Origin: Sphingobium sp. EM0848
Lineage (GTDB): Bacteria; Pseudomonadota; Alphaproteobacteria; Sphingomonadales; Sphingomonadaceae
Assembly (NCBI RefSeq): GCF_013375555.1
Contig: NZ_JABXWB010000001.1
Location: 2,170,001-2,234,000 of the forward strand
Length of the DNA: 64,000 bases
Reading direction: 5' to 3'
The notes below the pieces were generated by a model. That model saw only the letters and a list, made by a program, of their open reading frames with translations, did no database searches and was not told the DNA's origin. Positions 41,519 through 49,114 of this stretch are shown here, one piece after another; positions within the stretch are counted from its first letter, which is position 1; each line of letters starts with the position of its first letter. The position numbers and the translations under genes are program-made.

Positions 41519-42511
41519 CTATTTCGCCGGAGCAACCAGCAGGATTGTATCGCTGTCGGGCCGCTCGACCTTCAAATGGAAGCTTGTCGCGACAGCGCGG
41601 GCGAATGCTTCTGGATCGCGGACCCGGAAACCGCCCGTCACACGCACCGGCAGGGCAAAGGGCTCCGCCAGACGGACCTGCACCTTATTATAGCGGTTGA
41701 TCGCCGCCACCGCCTCGGCAAGCGGCGTTCCGTCGAGCGCCAGCATGCCCGACACCCAACGCGCTTCAGCCGGAGAGGCCACACGCTCCGCCATCGAGGC
41801 GTCCAGCGTCATGCTCTTGCCCATCGGGAGCGTTCTCGCCTGATCGGACGCCCCATCCAAACCGCGCAGGTCCACCGATCCATCGAGAACGGTCACCACC
41901 GGTTTCTCGCCGATCATGTTTACGTCGAACATCGTGCCATGAGCTATGATCTCACCGCCGGCCACCTGCACACGGAACGGGCGCTTCGAGTCTGCCGCGA
42001 CACGGAACCGCGCTCGTCCCCGCTCGAGATCGAGCCGCCGATCGCCGCCCGACAATTGGACGCGAAGGCGTGTGGCCGTGTCGAGGATGACGGTCGATCC
42101 GTCCGAAAGCCCGACGGTGCGGATCTCGCCGACCCCAGTCTCATAGATCGCGGCCTGCGCCGTCATGGAAATGGCCAATGGCCTGCCGGGCCGGACAAGA
42201 CTGACCGTCACCACGCCCAGCAGTACCGCCGCGCCAAGACCGGCGGCAGCGATATGCGTCTTTTGCCGCATCCAGAAGGGCGCGCGGCCAAGCGACCGGG
42301 TCTGCCCGACAGGGCGCTCGCCCAGAAGCGTGCCTAGCTGCCAGTCACGCTTGATCCGGTCATAGGCGATGCGATGACGCGGATCCGCCTCGAGCCAGGT
42401 CGTGAACGCGCGCTCTGCCGCAGGATCGGAATGTCCGGCATGGCTCACCAGCCATTTTTCGGCAGCGTCATGAATGGATTGGGGGATCGGCATCCCCTCA
42501 GGCTCAGTCAT
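41519..42511 (-). CDS. fecR: FecR-family anti-sigma/transducer
   Basis: 330 residues from the ATG at 42511, which overlaps the fecI stop by 8 bp. N-terminal DUF4880-like helix region (AAEKWLVSHAGHSDPAAERAFTTWLEADPRHRIAYDRI), one membrane helix at about 80-100 (HIAAAGLGAAVLLGVVTVSLV), then the FecR domain (TGVGEIRTVGLSDGSTVILDTATRLRVQL, RGRARFRVAADSKRPFRVQVAGGEIIAHGTMFDVN). The C-terminal part resembles an STN-like receptor contact domain. It relays the receptor signal to FecI. Confidence 0.93.
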   Translation of the reverse strand: MTEPEGMPIPQSIHDAAEKWLVSHAGHSDPAAERAFTTWLEADPRHRIAYDRIKRDWQLGTLLGERPVGQTRSLGRAPFWMRQKTHIAAAGLGAAVLLGVVTVSLVRPGRPLAISMTAQAAIYETGVGEIRTVGLSDGSTVILDTATRLRVQLSGGDRRLDLERGRARFRVAADSKRPFRVQVAGGEIIAHGTMFDVNMIGEKPVVTVLDGSVDLRGLDGASDQARTLPMGKSMTLDASMAERVASPAEARWVSGMLALDGTPLAEAVAAINRYNKVQVRLAEPFALPVRVTGGFRVRDPEAFARAVATSFHLKVERPDSDTILLVAPAK

Positions 42512-43085
42512 GCGCCCGCAAATGCCGGCCAAGCTGTCTGATCGCCCTGCTCATCTGCTTCTCGACCCCCCTCACGCTCAAACCGGTCCGCTCCGCAATC
42601 TCGGCATAGCTATAGCCATCGAGACGGCAAGCGAGGAATATTTCGCGGGTCAGCGGCTTGAGCCGCAGTACGGCCTCTTCGATGCGGGCCAGCCGGTCGC
42701 GGGCCTCCAGTGCGGCCACGGGATCGCCGCTCGCCAAAGACAGATCCTCGATTGGAACATGATGATGCTCGCACCTGCGTCCCGCACTTCTGGCTTCATC
42801 TCGCAGCACATTGCGCGCGGCATGGCGCAGATAGGCCCGTGGCGCCTGGATCGGCGCAGTTGCGCTCTGCGGCTTACCGGCCATGCGGCTGAAAACCTGC
42901 TGTATGACATCTTCCGCCCTGTCATGCCCCGTCCATCGCGAGAGGAAACGCAGCAGCGACGGTCGCTCTTCCCGATAAAGACTGTCCAGCGGATCAGGCT
43001 GCACCACCAATCGATCATGCCCCGGAGGCAAGGGATCGCCCTCATCGAGTGGCGAGCGCGATATTTCCGATGCAGGCCACATCAT
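42504..43085 (-). CDS. fecI: FecI-type ECF sigma factor
   Basis: 193 residues from the first of two adjacent ATGs (43085 or 43082), with AAGGCAGG upstream. Sigma-2 region LYREERPSLLRFLSRWTGHDRAEDVIQQVFSRMAG, then sigma-4 region LKPLTREIFLACRLDGYSYAEIAERTGLSVRGVEKQMSRAIRQL. First gene of the fecI-fecR-receptor-isopeptidase set. It probably drives the receptor gene, after the 95-bp gap at 41424-41518, when the lasso peptide is bound. Confidence 0.92.
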   Translation of the reverse strand: MMWPASEISRSPLDEGDPLPPGHDRLVVQPDPLDSLYREERPSLLRFLSRWTGHDRAEDVIQQVFSRMAGKPQSATAPIQAPRAYLRHAARNVLRDEARSAGRRCEHHHVPIEDLSLASGDPVAALEARDRLARIEEAVLRLKPLTREIFLACRLDGYSYAEIAERTGLSVRGVEKQMSRAIRQLGRHLRAHD

Positions 43086-43654
43086 GGCCTGCCTTCGGCA
43101 TGTTTCCTGGCTTCTGATCCCATCCGCCGCTCCCTCGCATTGACGAGGTCGCGCCGGTAAGAAACCGGGCGTTGAGCCGCGCTTGAGAACGCGTGCCGAT
43201 GCCTTTGGCCACGAATGGCTTGGACATAACATCGGCCACCCGGCCGCATGTGCGGCGAGTCTATTCTTCCCAAGCGAGGGGCTCAAACCTCGGCGTCTCC
43301 CAACGGAAACGCTCTGTCACATTATCGTAATATCAAGCCGATGCAATATGTTAGAGAAGGATCGGTCGGCCCCGTTCCACCTTGTCCGCGTAAACCATGG
43401 ATGAGAGGCACCTCTGACACTCTCCAGGTTGATGTGCGAGGAGCGGCCAGTCGCCTAGAGCATCGGCCGAGATCACAGCTTTCCCACCATCGGCGGCATG
43501 AGAGTCCAATCCGGGCCGATCTGGGCCGATCTGCACCATTCCCTTGGAGGCAGCCTGACAGCGATAATCGTCCATGGCAGCGGATCGCTTCTGCATCCCC
43601 CGCGCGAGACTGGTCCGCTGTCTCCGGACATCAGCATGAGCAGGCCAACGTCCC
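43086..43654. other. Intergenic region upstream of fecI
   Basis: 570 bp without a convincing gene. The left part should hold the fecI promoter. The right part holds the inverted copy of the CAGATCGGC block (43512-43540), about 115 bp before the RHH remnant at 43655. Confidence 0.45.
43512..43540 (-). promoter_or_regulatory. CAGATCGGC direct repeat, second copy
   Basis: Read on the minus strand it is ATGGTGCAGATCGGC then CCAGATCGGCCC, differing from the block at 14061-14087 at only two or three positions. It lies between fecI and the RHH remnant. Coding is unlikely; conservation across 29 kb suggests a protein-binding site. Confidence 0.4.
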
Positions 43655-43959
43655 ATGAAGAGCTACACGACCCGGCATCAGCTGTTCCTGCCCGAGGAGA
43701 TGAGCAGGCGGCTCGACTATCTGGCGAAGAATTTGGGACAGGCATGGTCGGAAATCCGGGTCGAGGTACTCCATGCCTGGTTCAACCTGCGGCAGGCACC
43801 AAAATTCCGTCGATGCCAGTCGATGCCAGTCGATGCCAGTCGATGCCAGTCGATGCCATCGGCATTCGCCTTACCCAGGTCGAGCGCAACACCGGCTGGA
43901 TGCCGCGCGATCAGGCAATGCTGCGCCGGCCACCGACGATCCCACAACCCGGAAGCTGA
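43655..43959 (+). pseudogene. Broken RHH regulator interrupted by a 10-bp tandem repeat
   Basis: Starts like transfer-region RHH regulators (MKSYTTRHQLFLPEEMSRRLDYLAKNLGQAWSEIRVEVLHAWF), the same class as the gene at 11550. At 43809 it runs into five copies of GTCGATGCCA. Beyond them the expected continuation (IRLTQVERNTGWMPRDQAML) is in another frame and then ends at a TGA near 43957 without the usual C-terminal helix. Read in the original frame, the ORF goes on to 44146 as unrelated sequence. Interrupted and truncated. Confidence 0.7.
43809..43858 (+). repeat. Tandem repeat (GTCGATGCCA)x5
   Basis: Five perfect 10-bp copies, no spacers. The unit length is not a multiple of three, so each change in copy number shifts the reading frame of the RHH gene it sits in. 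Typical of slippage-prone DNA. Confidence 0.95.
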
Positions 43960-44237
43960 GGAGTTTGCAATGTGTCGTAAACATAGACCGTTCAAGCCCA
44001 CGGCGCTTCCGAACCCCAACAGCTCGAGTCCATCGCCCTGCGCGTTTCCGAACGGATGCCCGGGCCGTACACGGAACGGCGCGGCGCTCCAGCCAACTAT
44101 CGGTGGAGCTATACAGGCGGTAACGGCTAACCCGTCGTATTCATGAGGCTGGACGTGAAGGGGTGGCGGGAGTGGCGTAAGACTTTGTCTTGTTGTAGGA
44201 AATTGGATGTCTAGACCAACCTGCAACGAGGCAAAAA

Positions 44238-45608
44238 ATGCCACAGGCCACACCCGCCGGGGGCGACGATAGCGCGCCTCTGATTTCGTTTCCAGCGGTC
44301 GCGCGCAAGAAAGTCACGGCCGCCTTTGATGGTGGCCGGTTGACCTCGGACGGCGGGGTTTTGCTACTGGCGCAAGCCGAGCGCGAGATGGGTATCTGCC
44401 GGCAGCTCGCCACCTGCATTGCCGATCCGCGCGATCCTTCCCGTGTGACCCACAGGCTCGATGACATTCTGCGAGCGCGGGTTTTGGCTATTGCCTGCGG
44501 CTACGAGGATGCCGATGATCTCGACGCCCTGCGCGACGACCCAGGCTTTCGCCTGGCGCTGGGCAAACTGTTGGGTTCAGGCGCAGGCCTGGCGAGCCAG
44601 CCGACAATGAGCCGCTGGGAGAATGCGCCGACCACGCGCGAATTGGCGCGGATGCTGGTCGCGATGGTCGGCATCTACTGCGCCAGCTACCCCGAGCCGC
44701 CCAAGGCGGTGATACTGGACATCGATGATACGTGTGATGTCGTGCATGGCTACCAACAGCTTTCGTTCTGGAACGGCCATCACGGCGAGCGCTGCTTCCT
44801 GCCGATCCACATCTATGACACGGCGACGGGACGGCCGGTCGCCATGCTGCTGCGTACCGGCAAGACGCCGTCAGGCGCGGAGGCTGCGGGGCACATTCGA
44901 CGGCTTGTCCGGCATATCCGTCGGCATTGGCCGCAAACGCACATCACCATCCGCGGCGATGGGCATTATGGCCGGCCAGAGGTCATGGCCTTCTGCGAGG
45001 CGCACGGCATCGACTATGTCTTCGGCCTTCCCACCAATGCCGCGCTGCGCGCCAATACAGACATTGTCGCTGCCGCTGATGCCTGCGCCGTCAAGCGCGC
45101 CGAGCAAGACCGGGTTGTCCTGCGCAGCTATGCCGAGATCCGCTATGGGGCGAAAAGCTGGAAATGCCAGCGCCGCGTCGTAACCCGGATCGAAGCCAGC
45201 ATCATGGGCATGGATATCCGCTATGTCGTCACTTCCCTGGCAGAAGGCTCCGCTGAACACATCTACGACAGCCTCTATTGCGCCCGCGGCCAGGCCGAGA
45301 ACCTGATCAAACAGCACAAGACACAGCTCAGCAGTGATCGCACTTCGTGCCGATCAGCCAACGCAAATCAGATGCGGCTCATTCTGCACACCGCGGCCTA
45401 CTGGCTAATGTGGCGCATCCAGCAGGTCATCCCCAAGACCACCGCGCTCGCCACCGCCGAGTTCGCAACCCTGCGCCTGCGGCTTCTCAAGATCGCCGCC
45501 CGCGTCATCGAAACCGCCTCCCGCGTCCGGGTCGCCTTCGCTTCGGCCTGTCCCGACGCCGCCGTGTTCCGGACCATCGCCACCGCGCTCAGGGCCACCC
45601 AGACATAG
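44238..45608 (+). CDS. IS1380-family transposase
   Basis: 456 residues. VTAAFDGGRLTSDGGVLLLAQAERE is the characteristic IS1380 opening. The DDE core is visible in VILDIDDTCDVVHGYQQLSFWNGHHGERCFLPIHIY, ITIRGDGHYGRPEVMAFCE and YCARGQAENLIKQHKTQL. The length fits an intact enzyme. Element ends are unclear: GGCGGGAGTGGCGTAAG near 44157 and the inverse of CTATCAGACACTCGCGC near 45661 are similar but imperfect, so about 44155-45690 is only a guess. Confidence 0.92.
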   Translation: MPQATPAGGDDSAPLISFPAVARKKVTAAFDGGRLTSDGGVLLLAQAEREMGICRQLATCIADPRDPSRVTHRLDDILRARVLAIACGYEDADDLDALRDDPGFRLALGKLLGSGAGLASQPTMSRWENAPTTRELARMLVAMVGIYCASYPEPPKAVILDIDDTCDVVHGYQQLSFWNGHHGERCFLPIHIYDTATGRPVAMLLRTGKTPSGAEAAGHIRRLVRHIRRHWPQTHITIRGDGHYGRPEVMAFCEAHGIDYVFGLPTNAALRANTDIVAAADACAVKRAEQDRVVLRSYAEIRYGAKSWKCQRRVVTRIEASIMGMDIRYVVTSLAEGSAEHIYDSLYCARGQAENLIKQHKTQLSSDRTSCRSANANQMRLILHTAAYWLMWRIQQVIPKTTALATAEFATLRLRLLKIAARVIETASRVRVAFASACPDAAVFRTIATALRATQT

Positions 45609-45793
45609 CCCGCGCGGCCGCGCCGCCGAACCGCAAAGCCCCGTCCCTCAATCCGAAAGCCTATCAGACACTCGCGCTGAAATAGACGCAGCATGATCGC
45701 TTGTCCTGATCATAAGCCCGATGGTGCAAAAGGCCAGTGAGCGGCAGAAGGGAGAGCGTCACGAATAAGGCGGGCTAAGGGGGTTGCGTCCAC

Positions 45794-46309
45794 ATGTCGA
45801 TAAGAAGTCGCCCAACGACGACACCCAGCCCAGCCGACGCGGCAGCGCCGCACGGGACGCAAACGGCTGGTGAAACGTCGGCATCATCTGAACGGCGCAC
45901 GGCTACCCCGCAGCGATCTGCCAAGCCCGCGGTTGACGCGTGCGCCACCGTCTCCCATTCCGATAAAGCACGGGCGCCGCCTCGCTCGCTCGCTGCTGGT
46001 CACCACGAGTCCCTCCTTACCCCTCGCGATATCCTCTCACGGCTCAGCATGACCAGCACCGAGCCGACGAAATGGATGCGGCGTACCTTCGACAAATATG
46101 GCGTGCCCTACGTCCATGTGTGCGGAAAAATGCGCGCGACAGAAGCGCAATATCAGATGCTATTGGAAAAGATCACATGCTCTCCGTCCGTCGCCGTGGG
46201 AAGAACGGCATTTACCATATCCGAGGAACGGTCTCGCTCGGCGACAAGCAAATCGTCGTCAAAGAATTCAGTTCAGGAACGAGTGACACAGATGCTGCGT
46301 CGCACCTGA
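45794..46309 (+). CDS. HTH DNA-binding protein beside the integrase
   Basis: Up to 171 residues if the ATG at 45794 is used, but the first 70 residues are low-complexity (Ala/Pro/Ser/Thr-rich) and the start is doubtful. The recognisable part is SLLTPRDILSRLSMTSTEPTKWMRRTFDKYGVPYVHVCGKMRATEAQYQMLLEKI (about 73-128), an AlpA/excisionase-like HTH, with an in-frame ATG at 46049. The end overlaps the integrase start by about 130 bp. Possibly the directionality or control factor of this integrase. Confidence 0.5.
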   Translation: MSIRSRPTTTPSPADAAAPHGTQTAGETSASSERRTATPQRSAKPAVDACATVSHSDKARAPPRSLAAGHHESLLTPRDILSRLSMTSTEPTKWMRRTFDKYGVPYVHVCGKMRATEAQYQMLLEKITCSPSVAVGRTAFTISEERSRSATSKSSSKNSVQERVTQMLRRT

Positions 46310-47214
46310 TGTCGGAATATGAGACCAGGCTACGCCATCAGTTGATGTTCGGCCCCGCATCAGTCGTTGCGCAGGGCATTATTGCCGACGCCTTCGAAAG
46401 CTATCTGACGAAGGCGACCCTGCCTTGCGCCGCCGACATATTGCGTATCGGCAAGCTCAACGCCCAGATCGGCCACCTGTCGCTGCGGGAACCGAAACAG
46501 GCGTGGGAGAAGTTCCGGCTTGCCAACCTGCCCGATCATGCTCCCGCCGGTCAGGACCGCTATCGGGCGGTGTTTCAGGCGGCAATCAATGTCCATCATG
46601 AATTGCATGATCTTCCGCCGTTCAAGATCAAGGCCATCCCGTTCGACAATGAACGAGTACGCTTCCTGACGAAGGGCGATCGCGACCGGCTGATCTCAGC
46701 CTATGCGCCGCATGTTCGGCCGATCATCACCATGCTGGCCTTCCACGGACCGCGCATTCAGACCGCCCTCCAGATGCCGTGGGGCGTCAAGGGCGTGGAT
46801 ATGCAGCAGGAAGTGATCCGGCTCAACCACACAAAAAACGCGATGACCCAGTCGGTCCCAATGCATCCCCGTGTCAAGGAGGTGCTGTCGCCGATCTGGG
46901 AGGAGCAGGGCAATCCCCTGAAAGGTTATGTCTTCCTCAACCGCTTCGGCCAGCCCTATCAGGACACCCGCCTCGCACGGATTCCTGGCGGCAATCCACT
47001 CAAGAGCCAGCACAAGACGGCGTGCAAGCGTGCGGAGATCGACGACTTCACCATCCATGACTGGCGTCATCACTGGGCGTCGCACTGCGTGATGGCGGGG
47101 ATCGACCTCATCACCATCATGCACATGGGCGGCTGGAAGTCGCTGCGCATGGTCCAGCGCTATGCCAGCGTGGGCGTTGATCACATGCTGACAGCGATCA
47201 ACAAGATTGACTGA
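46177..47214 (+). CDS. Tyrosine integrase beside a tRNA gene
   Basis: 345 residues from the ATG at 46177 (MLSVRRRGKNGIYHIRGTVSL), with GGAAAAG upstream. The upstream extension belongs to the HTH gene in another frame. Catalytic pattern: Arg in FHGPRIQTALQMPW, HDWRHHWASH (His294, Arg297), HMGGWKSLRMVQRYA (Trp320, nucleophile Tyr329). It ends 96 bp before a tRNA-Gly gene, the usual place for an element's integrase. Likely the integrase of the ICE or of a smaller island carrying it. Confidence 0.9.
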   Translation: MLSVRRRGKNGIYHIRGTVSLGDKQIVVKEFSSGTSDTDAASHLMSEYETRLRHQLMFGPASVVAQGIIADAFESYLTKATLPCAADILRIGKLNAQIGHLSLREPKQAWEKFRLANLPDHAPAGQDRYRAVFQAAINVHHELHDLPPFKIKAIPFDNERVRFLTKGDRDRLISAYAPHVRPIITMLAFHGPRIQTALQMPWGVKGVDMQQEVIRLNHTKNAMTQSVPMHPRVKEVLSPIWEEQGNPLKGYVFLNRFGQPYQDTRLARIPGGNPLKSQHKTACKRAEIDDFTIHDWRHHWASHCVMAGIDLITIMHMGGWKSLRMVQRYASVGVDHMLTAINKID

Positions 47215-47310
47215 TGCGGCTATGATGGCGTGAGCAAACCATGCCTCGTGGATGTCTCGTTTTGATATTGACGGGTGCCACGAAAAGCTGGCAGAGCGCG
47301 TCGGCGACGG

Positions 47311-47384
47311 GCGGGTACAGCTCAATGGTAGAGCACTAGCCTTCCAAGCTTGTGATGCGGGTTCGATCCCCGCTACCCGATCCA
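47311..47384 (+). tRNA. tRNA-Gly(TCC), irregular, possibly decayed
   Basis: 74 bases with CCA encoded. D arm GCTC...GAGC, anticodon loop CTTCCAA (anticodon TCC), T arm GCGGG-TTCGATC-CCCGC. Three faults stand out: base 8 is C where T is nearly universal, 28-42 is a T-T mismatch, and 1-72 is G-A. One such change is tolerable; three suggest decay or a recombinant gene. It lies just after the integrase gene and may hold the attachment site. Confidence 0.75.
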
Positions 47385-47702
47385 GTCAAAACCTTATGAA
47401 AATCATGGCTTTTACTCCCCCAATCATGCCGGGTGAATCTTTTTGTAAGGCATCGCGCAGCGCGGAGCCAGATTGGACGGATGCGGCCTAAATGCCGCTG
47501 TTCGCGAAGGGGACGTGTCCCAGCATGATTTCTCATGCCGCGGGTTCCCCTCTCCGATACGGCCGCGGACCACCGTGGACATCAAGCGGCGGATGACTTC
47601 GGACTCTCCTTGCGATCGCCAGATAGCTGGCATAGACGATCCGCCCCCCCCGACCTGGCGCAATGGCTACGCCATTTTCCAACTGATGGTTCAGACAGCA
47701 GG
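47385..47702. other. Intergenic region after the tRNA
   Basis: About 320 bp with no gene I can support. If the tRNA is the attachment site, chromosomal DNA should begin here. Confidence 0.4.
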
Positions 47703-48566
47703 TTAGCCGCTGACGGGTCTCCGAGGTAGAGACGGAATGTCAATCTGTTGCGCGACTGAAGAGCTGGGCTGAGCAAGAAGGGCGCTCATCGGTTCCACAA
47801 TCTCCACGGTGGCCTCCCCCTCTATCAACCAACATTCGCCGGGCCGCCAGCTTTCACCGTTGAGCGTTCCGGCACCGGCCAGGGGGATGAACCACGACAT
47901 TTCTCCGTTGACCTTCCAGCAAGTCTTGGCCTTCCCTTGAACGATATCGAGAGTGAAAGGGGCACCGGCCTCAATCAGTCGCCCTTCAGTCGTCGGAGGT
48001 ACGACGCGATCGGGCAAGGAGTATGGCTCAGCCACACTGACAGCCACTCCCTGTTCAAGATGCAATTCACGCGGACGTCCATAATCATAAAGCCGATACG
48101 TCACGTCATTATTCTGTTGAATTTCCACCAATGCCACACCCCCGCCAATGGCGTGCACTGTTCCAGCGGGTATATAATAAAAGCTGCCGGGCTTAACGAG
48201 TTTCCATTCCATGAGTGATTCAATGCTGCCATCCAGCGCCGCAGCACGCAACTCCTCGGGCGTCAGATCCTGATACATGCCAATCCCAAGTCGCGCATCA
48301 GGGGCCGCATCCAGCACGTACCAACATTCCGACTTTCCGCCCGCCATTCCACATTGCTGGCCTTGCTCATCGTTGGGATGGACCTGAACAGAGAGATTTT
48401 CACTGGTAAAGATATATTTCACCAAAAGAGGGAGGCTGGTCCGCCGTTCGGCAGAAAACCAGACCTCTCCGATGCGACGGCCATCATTAGCAGCAACGTG
48501 GGATGGGATATCAGTTCGACCCCAAGGCTTTTCGATCGCATGGGCAACAAGGCGATGTGCCGGCAT
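47703..48566 (-). CDS. manA: Type I phosphomannose isomerase
   Basis: 287 residues, ATG at 48566 with GAGGGG close upstream. HAIEKPWGRTDIP is the family opening. YIFTSENLSVQVHPNDEQG gives QVHP, SECWYVLDAAPDARLGIGM the second ligand region, and YYIPAGTVHAIGGGVALVEIQQNNDVTYRLYDYGR the zinc-binding and substrate region. Converts fructose-6-P to mannose-6-P, the entry to GDP-mannose for the gmd-rmd pathway encoded further right on the same strand. Shorter than full-length ManA, as in alphaproteobacteria. Confidence 0.9.
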   Translation of the reverse strand: MPAHRLVAHAIEKPWGRTDIPSHVAANDGRRIGEVWFSAERRTSLPLLVKYIFTSENLSVQVHPNDEQGQQCGMAGGKSECWYVLDAAPDARLGIGMYQDLTPEELRAAALDGSIESLMEWKLVKPGSFYYIPAGTVHAIGGGVALVEIQQNNDVTYRLYDYGRPRELHLEQGVAVSVAEPYSLPDRVVPPTTEGRLIEAGAPFTLDIVQGKAKTCWKVNGEMSWFIPLAGAGTLNGESWRPGECWLIEGEATVEIVEPMSALLAQPSSSVAQQIDIPSLPRRPVSG

Positions 48567-48775
48567 ATACCCCTCAGTCCACTTCCCTTAGATGGCCTTT
48601 TATGTATCTGATATTCCGCCTTCATCGCCTTACTGGCGTGGAACAGAAGCTTGTGCAGAAGTAGCTCTGCTTTGGCAATAGCTGCTGCAGATATCCTGCA
48701 CGAATACTATACCGCTGCTGTGCTCGGCGAAGAGATCAGCGCGGAAGCTTTCCGGCGGCGCTTACGGTGATCACA
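48567..48775. other. Intergenic region upstream of manA
   Basis: About 210 bp; no gene seen. Probably contains the manA promoter and more decayed transposon sequence leading into the remnant at 48776. Confidence 0.35.
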
Positions 48776-48859
48776 ACGTTTGCCAACAAGATGGCGCGCA
48801 CCGTGTGGGCACCGATGGCGAAGAACGAGATTTATCGAGCTCCAGTTGTGGCAGAATAA
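48776..48859 (+). pseudogene. IS110-family transposase C-terminal remnant
   Basis: The frame reads TFANKMARTVWAPMAKNEIY, then RAPVVAE and a TAA. ANK-ARxxWA-ALM...YR is the usual C-terminus of IS110/IS116 transposases. Nothing of the catalytic domains is visible upstream, so only the tail survives. It sits between manA and the wza-like gene and indicates past rearrangement there. Confidence 0.55.
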
Positions 48860-49114
48860 CCAGTCATGAGCATGAGGGTGTCGGCAAATGTAGGAAGGTC
48901 AGGTGGAAAGCAAGGAATAACGGTCGACGAGACGGGATAGGCAAAACCAGATAGGCTCAAGGTGCCAACCAAGCACGCAGTCCTGATTGGAGCCGATCCG
49001 TGAACTCCCATACAGGCCAGCGGTATCAATAAAGCCGCATTAAAAGCCAGCACCCGACTATGCGCCAAGCCTCCCAAAAACCGCTTGCATCCTAAGGGGT
49101 GTCCACCGATGACT

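Noticed and set aside
43809..43858. Tandem GTCGATGCCA copies as a CRISPR array
   Set aside because: The units are adjacent with no spacers, 10 bp long and lie inside a gene remnant.
44141..45720. Exact ends of the IS1380 element
   Set aside because: Only an imperfect inverted match (GCGSGAGTGKC-like) and no target duplication could be seen, so no borders are claimed.
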